NCBI GenBank assembly: GCA_007571105.1 | Contig: RKRZ01000063.1 | Location: forward strand, 1 to 5,350 | Direction of reading: 5' to 3' | Length of the DNA stretch: 5,350 nt | Source: Gammaproteobacteria bacterium | GTDB lineage: Bacteria; Pseudomonadota; Gammaproteobacteria; Poriferisulfidales; Poriferisulfidaceae | Shown here: positions 1-5,350 of the stretch, piece after piece | Numbering within the stretch: position 1 is the stretch's first letter | How the letters are laid out: each line of letters opens with the position of its first letter | The notes under the pieces: generated by a model | Told to the model about the DNA's origin: nothing | Databases searched by the model: none | What the model saw: only the letters and a program-made list of their open reading frames with translations | Made by a program: the position numbers and the translations under genes

Positions 1-18
1 ACAACATAAAACCTGAAC

Positions 19-23
19 GAGGA
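19..23 (+). promoter_or_regulatory. Ribosome binding site of mtoX
   Basis: GAGGA lies four bases before the ATG at 28, a good Shine-Dalgarno match that supports this start. It is the clearest ribosome binding site in the window; the downstream genes rely on weak sites or overlaps. The promoter of mtoX must lie left of the window, since only 27 bases precede the start codon. Confidence 0.75.
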
Positions 24-27
24 AACT

Positions 28-1368
28 ATGAGAAAACTCTTTTTTAGCACAGGCCTGGTGATGGCGGCCACAATGGCTTGGACTCTGCCGGCGCAAGCTG
101 ACGAGACCTGCATGTCCCCCTACATCGCCAAGATTCAAGGCCAAGAAGATTACGTCTACGTCTGGACGCTCGGGGTCGAAAATATCGGTGACGAGCAGGA
201 CAAGTTGGTCACAATTGACGCAAACCCTGACTCGGCCACCTACGGGTCCGTGGTCAGCGTATTGTCCGTCGGAGGGCGCAACGAGGCGCATCACTCCGGA
301 CTTTCAGACGATCGCAAATATCTGTGGGCCGGCGGTCTGGATTCGAACAAGATCTTTGTCTTCGACATTCACTCCAACCCGCGTCAACCTACTTTGCATA
401 AGGTCATCACCGATTTCGTCGAAAAGACCGGCGGCATGGTGGGACCCCACACTTTCTACGCGTTGCCGGGCCGCATCATGATCTCGGCCCTGTCCAACAA
501 TGTCGACCATGGCGGTCGAACCGGACTGGCGGAATACAACAACAACGGCGAATTCGTTGCCTCTCACTGGATGCCGACGGATGAAGACCTGCGTGGCGCC
601 GTCAAGACGGGCCAGCATGCAGACGGCTACGGCTATGACGTGCGCGTGAAGGCTGAGAGCAATGTCATGCTCACCTCTTCCTTCACCGGCTGGTCCAACT
701 ACATGATGGACTTCGGCCAGATGCTGCAAGACTCAGAGGCCATGACTCGCTTCGGCAACACGATGGTGGTCTGGAACATGCACGAGCGCACCCCCATCAA
801 GGTTCTGGACGTGCCGGGCGCACCTCTGGAAATCCGTTGCGCATGGGACCCGGAGCACCGCTATTGCTTCACCACCACAGCGCTGACTTCACAGCTCTGG
901 CTGCTGTATGAGGGTGAGGATGGAGAATGGCACGGCGAAGCCGTCGCCGATGTTGGCGATCCTTCCTCCATTCCATTGCCGGTGGATATTTCCATTACGG
1001 CCGACGACACCGGCCTGTGGATCAACACGTTCATGGACGGCAAGACCCGCTACTTCGACATCTCAGACCCGCGTAACTCCAAGCAGGTTTTTGAAGAAGC
1101 GATCGGAAGCCAAGTCAATATGGTTTCGCAAAGCTGGGATGGCGAGCGCGTCTACTTCTCCAGCTCCCTGTTGAACAACTGGGATAAGACCGGAGAAGCC
1201 GACGAACAGTACGTCAAACTGTATCACTGGGATGGCGAAAAATTGGATCACCAGTGGACGATTGACTTCTATGCCGAAAAACTTGGACGTTCGCACCAGA
1301 TGCGCTTTGGTGCCTACGCCCTCTACGGCAAGCGTCCGTCAGACGACCGCGTCGCCAGCGCAGAATAA
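28..1368 (+). CDS. mtoX: Periplasmic SBP56-family methanethiol oxidase (MtoX)
   Basis: Probable copper-dependent methanethiol oxidase, which turns CH3SH, O2 and water into formaldehyde, H2S and H2O2. The 446-residue product opens with a Sec signal peptide (charged MRK, hydrophobic stretch about 5-22, cleavage likely after AQA at 22-24). The mature part can be followed against human SELENBP1 over its whole length: NEAHHSG (85-91), LHKVI (123-127), PLEIR (266-270), FDISDP (343-348), SLLNNWDK (380-387) and SHQMRFG (422-428). Candidate metal ligands are His88, His89, His141 and His423. The cysteine-rich CSSC stretch that follows HHSGW in the human protein is absent, as the sequence runs HHSGLSDD. 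Cytosolic eukaryotic homologues lack the signal peptide; export is typical of the bacterial MtoX branch. The adjacent sco and mauG-like genes, the known partners of mtoX in Hyphomicrobium, strengthen the call. The family is certain; the substrate is inferred. Confidence 0.88.
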   Translation: MRKLFFSTGLVMAATMAWTLPAQADETCMSPYIAKIQGQEDYVYVWTLGVENIGDEQDKLVTIDANPDSATYGSVVSVLSVGGRNEAHHSGLSDDRKYLWAGGLDSNKIFVFDIHSNPRQPTLHKVITDFVEKTGGMVGPHTFYALPGRIMISALSNNVDHGGRTGLAEYNNNGEFVASHWMPTDEDLRGAVKTGQHADGYGYDVRVKAESNVMLTSSFTGWSNYMMDFGQMLQDSEAMTRFGNTMVVWNMHERTPIKVLDVPGAPLEIRCAWDPEHRYCFTTTALTSQLWLLYEGEDGEWHGEAVADVGDPSSIPLPVDISITADDTGLWINTFMDGKTRYFDISDPRNSKQVFEEAIGSQVNMVSQSWDGERVYFSSSLLNNWDKTGEADEQYVKLYHWDGEKLDHQWTIDFYAEKLGRSHQMRFGAYALYGKRPSDDRVASAE

Positions 1369-1371
1369 AAA

Positions 1372-1395
1372 GATTGACGCCTTCGGGCTTCAATC
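1372..1395 (+). other. UUCG-capped hairpin in the mtoX 3' untranslated region
   Basis: Starting four bases after the mtoX stop codon, GATTGACGCC pairs with GGCTTCAATC around a TTCG loop. This gives a ten-position stem with one C-T mismatch (1378 with 1389). No T tract follows, so alone it is not a standard terminator. It stands ten bases before the true terminator and may protect the mRNA 3' end from exonucleases or block readthrough. The structure was found by reading the bases; no folding energy was computed. Confidence 0.6.
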
Positions 1396-1404
1396 AGGGC
1401 ACAT

Positions 1405-1433
1405 AAGGCCGCCCCTTCGGGGGCGGCTTTTTT
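1405..1433 (+). terminator. Intrinsic terminator after mtoX
   Basis: A perfect eight-base-pair GC-only stem (GCCGCCCC 1408-1415 with GGGGCGGC 1420-1427) is closed by a cTTCGg tetraloop and followed by six T residues (1428-1433). The stem can extend outwards by G-T and two A-T pairs (1405-1407 with 1428-1430). This is a classic Rho-independent terminator on the plus strand. It separates mtoX from its accessory genes, so mtoX probably has an abundant short transcript while sco and later genes depend on readthrough or their own promoter. Confidence 0.92.
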
Positions 1434-1490
1434 AGGTCGCTTTGGAACCGACAGCGTACAATTACGTTACCGTTTCATCCCTTCCGAGCA

Positions 1491-2183
1491 ATGACACGCA
1501 TCAACCATATCCGACTTCTGATTGCTCCAGCCGTCCTGCTCTTGATCGCCACCGCAATGGCAGCGGAGCAGAGAGCCGAAATCCTGGCTCCCGGATGGCG
1601 CACCCTGAACTACGAGACTCCCAAACCCGGAACTTACGCATTGCCTCCCATCATGCGGGCCTCAGATGGCGAAGTGCTGCTCGAGAATGGGCGCGCGACG
1701 CAATTATTCGAGCTGATGGGAGATCGTCTGGTGCTGTTCAGTTTTATCTACACCAAATGCTCGGACCTCAATGGCTGCCCGCTGGCCAACGCGGTCTTCC
1801 ACAAACTCCAGGCCAAACTGCAGAAGCGCCCCGAGCTTGCTGCCGCCTCCCGACTGCTCTCAATGTCCTTTGATCCAGATCATGACACTCCAGAGGTAAT
1901 GCGGAATTTCGGCCAAGGGCTTGGTGGTAACGGCGTCGACTGGAAATTTCTGACGACGGCCGATCGTGAAGCCCTGCAACCCATTTTGGAGGACTACGGC
2001 CAGTACACCCTGCGCGAATACGACGAAGACGGCAACTACACCGGCGATTTTGCTCACATGCTGCGCGTCTATCTGATTGACCACGACCTGCGCATCCGCA
2101 ATATCTACAGCGTCTCATTCCTGCATCCCGACATCCTGCTGAGCGATTTGGAAACGCTCTTGATGGAGACATCATCCAGTTGA
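1491..2183 (+). CDS. SCO1/SenC-family copper chaperone
   Basis: Thioredoxin-fold SCO1/SenC/PrrC protein of 230 residues, expected to bind copper in the periplasm and pass it to a copper enzyme, here most likely MtoX. An N-terminal hydrophobic segment (about 8-24) ends in AMAAEQ, fitting a signal peptide or an anchor. The metal-site region reads FIYTKCSDLNGCPLA, with Cys90 and Cys96 spaced CX5C instead of the usual CX3C. The third expected ligand is His189 in FAHMLRVYLID, matching the histidine before the YLI strand of SCO proteins. SMSFDPDHDTPEVM (124-137) matches the family motif containing DPxxDTP. The ATG at 1491 is the first plausible start after the terminator; no good ribosome binding site precedes it. 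TACAAT at 1457-1462 could be a -10 box, but no convincing -35 is seen. The end overlaps the next gene. The family is secure; the client protein is inferred. Confidence 0.85.
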   Translation: MTRINHIRLLIAPAVLLLIATAMAAEQRAEILAPGWRTLNYETPKPGTYALPPIMRASDGEVLLENGRATQLFELMGDRLVLFSFIYTKCSDLNGCPLANAVFHKLQAKLQKRPELAAASRLLSMSFDPDHDTPEVMRNFGQGLGGNGVDWKFLTTADREALQPILEDYGQYTLREYDEDGNYTGDFAHMLRVYLIDHDLRIRNIYSVSFLHPDILLSDLETLLMETSSS

Positions 2184-3565
2184 GTGTGGCCATGCGCCAT
2201 TCGTGGAGCGGCTTCGGAATTTTTATCGGTGTTGCATGGGGTTGTGCCACAGCAACACTGATCCATGCGCAAACCAGCGGAGAGGTGGATTCTCCACAGC
2301 AATTCGACCGCACGCACACCGAAGGGCCGGGCGATGTCAAGGAGGGCTATGAAAGCGAGGACTACGTAACCCGATCGCGCAGTCTGCTGAAGCGGCGCGG
2401 CATCAAAAAAGACCTGATCCGCTTCGCACAAAATCCCCCGCTCGGCCTCCCTCCGGTTCCCGTTCCTGCCGGTAACCCGCTGACCCGGCCCAAGATTGAT
2501 CTGGGCCGCAAACTGTTCTTTGACCGCCGCCTATCAATCAACGATACCTTCGCTTGCGCGACCTGCCACATCCCGGAACAGGGCTTCACCAATAACGAAA
2601 TGCGCACGGCCGTCGGGGTCGAAGGCCGCTCGGTGCTGCGCAACTCTCCAACCTTGTACAACAGCGCTTATCTGACGCGACTGTTTCTGGACGGGCGTGA
2701 ATTCAGTCTGGAGAACCAGGTCTGGCAACCCATCACGGCACACAACGAAATGGCCGCGCCTTCAATCGGTTGGGTGGTCAACAAAATCAAGCGCATGCAA
2801 GACTACGACGGGCTGTTTGAGCAGGCCTTCGAGGGTGCCGGACCCAGCATCCTGACCGTCGGCCAGGCTCTGGCCAGTTATCAACGCACGCTGCTTGCCG
2901 CAGATTCTCCATTCGACCGCTGGCATTTCGGCAATCAGCCCAACGCGGTGGATGATGCCGTGAAACGCGGCTTTTCCGTGTTCTCCGGCAAGGGGCGTTG
3001 CATTGTCTGCCACACGGTCAGCAAGGACCACGCTTTATTCACCGACAACAAATTTCACAACACCGGGCTCGGCTACGCAGTGTCCTTTGACAAGGAAATC
3101 GGGCCCGAGACGCAATCCAAAACCACGCGCGTGCAACTCGCTCCCGGCGTTTTCGTCGATGTAGACAATAAGAAAATCGAAGCCGTCACGCAACAGAAGC
3201 TCCCCAATGACCTTGGTCTCTACCGGGTGACAGAGAATCCCAATGATCGTTGGAAATTTCGAACGCAAGGCTTGCGGAATATCGCCCTGACCGCCCCATA
3301 CATGCACAACGGGCAACTCAGTACGCTGCGCGAGGTTATTGACTTCTACGATCGGGGAGGGGTTGCCAACGAATTGCTCTCCCCTCTCATTTCGCCCCTG
3401 GGACTCAATACGCAGGAAAAACAGGACCTGGAAGCCTTCCTGCACTCCCTGACGGGCTCCACAGTGCCGGAGATCGTCGCCGACGCTTTTGCCGCGCCGA
3501 TTGGCGACCTGAGCGCGCACGACCCGAACTGGGCGCACGAAAACACTTTGGGAATCGAGCAATGA
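2180..3565 (+). CDS. MauG-like di-heme cytochrome c peroxidase
   Basis: Periplasmic di-heme c-type protein of the bacterial cytochrome c peroxidase/MauG family, 461 residues from the TTG start. Two CXXCH sites are visible: CATCH at 126-130 and CIVCH at 274-278. Family blocks include LGRKLFFDRRLS (108-119), FLDGREFSLENQ (169-180) and LRNIALTAPYMHNG (365-378). Tyr390 in FYDRGG appears to sit where MauG has its tyrosine haem ligand in place of the methionine of true peroxidases; this alignment is by eye. A signal peptide ends near IHAQ (28-31). The TTG at 2180 overlaps the sco stop codon (TTGA) and has GGAG 11 bases upstream (2165-2168); an ATG at 2192 would still leave a full signal peptide, so the start is uncertain. 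MauG-like genes adjoin mtoX in known clusters and are thought to take part in its maturation by oxidation; disposal of the H2O2 product is an alternative role. Confidence 0.87.
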   Translation: MSVAMRHSWSGFGIFIGVAWGCATATLIHAQTSGEVDSPQQFDRTHTEGPGDVKEGYESEDYVTRSRSLLKRRGIKKDLIRFAQNPPLGLPPVPVPAGNPLTRPKIDLGRKLFFDRRLSINDTFACATCHIPEQGFTNNEMRTAVGVEGRSVLRNSPTLYNSAYLTRLFLDGREFSLENQVWQPITAHNEMAAPSIGWVVNKIKRMQDYDGLFEQAFEGAGPSILTVGQALASYQRTLLAADSPFDRWHFGNQPNAVDDAVKRGFSVFSGKGRCIVCHTVSKDHALFTDNKFHNTGLGYAVSFDKEIGPETQSKTTRVQLAPGVFVDVDNKKIEAVTQQKLPNDLGLYRVTENPNDRWKFRTQGLRNIALTAPYMHNGQLSTLREVIDFYDRGGVANELLSPLISPLGLNTQEKQDLEAFLHSLTGSTVPEIVADAFAAPIGDLSAHDPNWAHENTLGIEQ

Positions 3566-4089
3566 ATCGCAACCTGCAGATTGCTGTCGCATTGATTCTC
3601 GCCGCGGCATTTGCCGCCTTGGGGTATTTCTATTACTCGCAATCGCAGGATCCCGTTGGATTGATGAACCCGGCCTCCGGCCGGCTGGCTCCCGACTTTG
3701 CCCTGCCCGATCTCGAGGGCAATCACTGGCAACTAAGCCAGCACCGCGGTCAAGTACTGCTGATCAATTTCTGGGCCACCTGGTGCGCGCCGTGTCGTGA
3801 GGAGATGCCAGCGCTTGAGCGTCTGCATCAGGCTTTGGGCAGCGAACGATTCGAGGTCATCGGCATCCATTCGGGTCCTTCCAGCGACATGGACCAGTTT
3901 TTGGCCGAGACGCCCGTCAGTTTCACCATTCTGATGGATACGAACCTGGCCCTGGATGACTGGAGGATTCAGGCGTTGCCAACGACGTTTCTGATCGATG
4001 CGGAGGGTCATGCGCGCTACTGGGTCAGCGGCATTCGAGAATGGGACTCGGCCGAAGCGCAAGAGTTTTTCGCCTCTTTCCTGCCCTAG
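3562..4089 (+). CDS. TlpA/ResA-type membrane-anchored thioredoxin
   Basis: A 175-residue thiol-disulfide oxidoreductase anchored by one N-terminal membrane helix (about 6-24), with the catalytic domain facing the periplasm. The redox motif is WCAPC (Trp74, Cys75, Cys78) within NFWATWCAPCREEMP, and the cis-proline is Pro140 in ALPTTFLID, both standard for the TlpA/ResA/CcmG group. APDFALPDLEG (43-53) is the usual opening of this fold. The ATG overlaps the preceding stop codon (ATGA at 3562-3565), and GGGA at 3550-3553 can serve as ribosome binding site, so translation is probably coupled to the mauG-like gene. TlpA of Bradyrhizobium reduces the cysteines of ScoI, and ResA/CcmG proteins reduce apocytochrome c. 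Both the SCO protein and the di-haem cytochrome encoded upstream are therefore reasonable clients. The family is clear; the client is inferred. Confidence 0.87.
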   Translation: MNRNLQIAVALILAAAFAALGYFYYSQSQDPVGLMNPASGRLAPDFALPDLEGNHWQLSQHRGQVLLINFWATWCAPCREEMPALERLHQALGSERFEVIGIHSGPSSDMDQFLAETPVSFTILMDTNLALDDWRIQALPTTFLIDAEGHARYWVSGIREWDSAEAQEFFASFLP

Positions 4090-4092
4090 ACC

Positions 4093-5350
4093 ATGCCTCC
4101 GGCACCTGCCTCAAAACGCCCGCGACGCGGACGCCGCATAAATGCCGAGGTGCAGGCAGAAATTGCACCTCTATTGGAAGCCCTGCCACCCCGTCGCGAC
4201 CTGCTGCTCGAACATTTGCATGTCATCCAAGACCATTACGGCCACCTGTCTTCCGATCATCTGATCGCACTCGCGGACTGGTTGCAGCTGTCTGTCGCAG
4301 AAGTCTACGAGGTGGCGTCGTTCTATCACCACTTCGATGTGCTCGTCGATGACCAACCGCCCCCGCCGGAAATTACTGTACGAATATGCGATTCGATCAG
4401 TTGCGCCATGGCAGGCGCGGACGCATTGGCGGAAACACTCACCGAGCGCTTCCCCGAAGTGCGCATTCAACGAGTCTCCTGCGTGGGTCGATGCGATACA
4501 ACTCCCGTTGCGGTCGTGCGCCAGCATCCCATAGGAGGCGCAACCGCAGACAAAGTCGCTGACGCACTTGCGTGCCAGAGTCTGGAGGATATTCCCCCAT
4601 CCGCCCCTGGTTATTCAGAAGCACGAGAAGACGGGGCTTATCAGCACTACCTGCGCCTTTGCGACGGAATGCTGGAAGCCGATGAGATTATCGAGACCAT
4701 CGAACGCGCGGGGCTCAGAGGACTGGGCGGTGCCGGCTTCCCGGCCGCGCAAAAATGGAAGATTGTGCGCAACTACCCGACTCCCCGTCTGCTCGCAGTC
4801 AATATCGATGAAGGCGAGCCCGGAACCTTCAAAGATCGGTATTGGCTTGAACGAGAACCTCATACGTTTCTCGAGGGCATGCTGATCGCAGCCCATCTGG
4901 TCGAAGCGGAGACGATTTATCTCTACATTCGAGACGAATACACAGGCTTGCGCCTCATGCTCCATGAGTTGCTGCAACAGCTGTGCGAAAGCGAGTTGGC
5001 ATTGCCCGACATCGAGTTGCGGCGCGGCGCCGGGGCTTATATCTGCGGCGAGGAATCCGCAATGATCGAATCCATGGAGGGACGCCGCGGCATGCCCCGA
5101 CTGCGCCCTCCGTTCATTGCAGAATCCGGCTTATTCGGCCGCCCCACTTTGGAGCATAATCTGGAAACTCTGCTATGGATTCCGAAAATTCTGGATCAGG
5201 GCGCCGACTGGTATGCAAGCCAAGGCCGGCGAGGATGCCACGGCTTGCGCTCCTACTCCCTCAGCGGCCGCATTCAAAACCCAGGCGTCTATCTGGCGCC
5301 TGCCGGCATCAGCGCGCGAGAATTGATTGACGAATACGGCGGCGGGATGC
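4093..5350 (+). CDS. NAD-dependent formate dehydrogenase beta subunit (NuoE-NuoF fusion), 3' end outside window
   Basis: An open frame of 419 codons runs off the right edge. Residues about 20-165 form a NuoE-like domain with a [2Fe-2S] ligand set Cys99, Cys104, Cys130 and Cys134 (CX4C and CX3C). Residues from about 190 are NuoF-like: FMN-binding GLRGLGGAGFP (207-217), NIDEGEPGTFKDRYWLERE (237-255), FLEGMLIAA (259-267) and GAGAYICGEESAMIESMEG (312-330). The match to Fdh1B of the Methylobacterium extorquens tungsten formate dehydrogenase, also a NuoE-NuoF fusion of about 570 residues, is close throughout, judged from memory. The subunit passes electrons from the formate-oxidising alpha subunit to NAD+ in the cytoplasm. 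The C-terminal part with the [4Fe-4S] cysteines is not in the window. The start is fixed by an in-frame stop two codons upstream (4087-4089). HoxF of NAD-reducing hydrogenase has the same fusion and is a less likely alternative. Confidence 0.88.
   Translation, partial: MPPAPASKRPRRGRRINAEVQAEIAPLLEALPPRRDLLLEHLHVIQDHYGHLSSDHLIALADWLQLSVAEVYEVASFYHHFDVLVDDQPPPPEITVRICDSISCAMAGADALAETLTERFPEVRIQRVSCVGRCDTTPVAVVRQHPIGGATADKVADALACQSLEDIPPSAPGYSEAREDGAYQHYLRLCDGMLEADEIIETIERAGLRGLGGAGFPAAQKWKIVRNYPTPRLLAVNIDEGEPGTFKDRYWLEREPHTFLEGMLIAAHLVEAETIYLYIRDEYTGLRLMLHELLQQLCESELALPDIELRRGAGAYICGEESAMIESMEGRRGMPRLRPPFIAESGLFGRPTLEHNLETLLWIPKILDQGADWYASQGRRGCHGLRSYSLSGRIQNPGVYLAPAGISARELIDEYGGGM

Noticed and set aside
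304..729. Minus-strand open frame of 141 codons inside mtoX
   Set aside because: It lies wholly within a gene with clear family matches on the plus strand, shows no recognisable motif, and is expected by chance in GC-rich coding DNA.
1434..1490. Promoter for sco with TACAAT (1457-1462) as -10 box
   Set aside because: No reasonable -35 hexamer or extended -10 is present at the right spacing, so it is mentioned as a possibility under the sco gene but not listed as a promoter.
1442..1873. Plus-strand open frame of 143 codons overlapping the start of sco
   Set aside because: It is in another frame from sco, has a low-complexity translation without motifs, and conflicts with the sco metal-site region.
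2228..2245. Lipoprotein cleavage site at Cys22 of the MauG-like protein
   Set aside because: The residues before the cysteine are Ala-Trp-Gly, which do not fit a lipobox; a normal signal peptidase site near IHAQ fits better.
1768..2340. Minus-strand open frame of 190 codons across the sco/mauG junction
   Set aside because: It is antisense to two well-supported genes; its translation is rich in Arg, Cys and Ser with no domain signature, as shadow frames usually are.
3035..3610. Minus-strand open frame of 191 codons within the mauG-like gene
   Set aside because: It is antisense to the second haem domain, whose CXXCH site and conserved blocks fix the plus-strand reading.
4041..4352. Plus-strand open frame of 103 codons across the tlpA/fdh junction
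   Set aside because: It overlaps the end of tlpA and the NuoE-like domain in a different frame and has a proline/arginine-rich translation without homology features.

Overview
The window carries five genes, all on the plus strand, and reads as a one-carbon/organosulfur catabolic locus from a Gram-negative, proteobacteria-like methylotroph or sulfur oxidiser. The grounds are a moderately GC-rich sequence, several Sec-exported periplasmic proteins, c-type cytochrome chemistry, and an NAD-linked formate dehydrogenase subunit of the type known from Methylobacterium. Genus cannot be set from the sequence alone.

Layout. Positions 28-1368 encode an exported SBP56/selenium-binding family protein, best read as a bacterial copper-dependent methanethiol oxidase (MtoX). 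Its stop codon is followed by two consecutive UUCG-capped hairpins; the second (1405-1433) is a textbook intrinsic terminator. After a 122-base gap come four genes that overlap or nearly touch: a SCO1/SenC-type copper chaperone (1491-2183), a MauG-like di-heme cytochrome c peroxidase (2180-3565, probable TTG start), a membrane-anchored TlpA/ResA thioredoxin (3562-4089) and an NAD-dependent formate dehydrogenase beta subunit, a NuoE-NuoF fusion (4093 to beyond the right edge). This last frame has no stop inside the window.

How they fit together. MtoX converts methanethiol to formaldehyde, H2S and H2O2 in the periplasm. The SCO protein and the MauG-like protein are known neighbours of mtoX and are presumed to metallate or mature it; the thioredoxin could keep the SCO cysteines or the apocytochrome cysteines reduced. 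Formaldehyde carbon would be oxidised to formate by enzymes not seen here, and the formate dehydrogenase would finish the oxidation to CO2 and give NADH. The cassette therefore seems to combine an enzyme, its maturation kit and the last carbon-oxidising step. The assignment to mtoX and the roles of the accessory genes are inferences from family membership and gene order. The cluster core has been described before; the less familiar parts are the CX5C copper site of the SCO protein, the thioredoxin, the directly attached formate dehydrogenase, and the strong terminator between enzyme and accessory genes.
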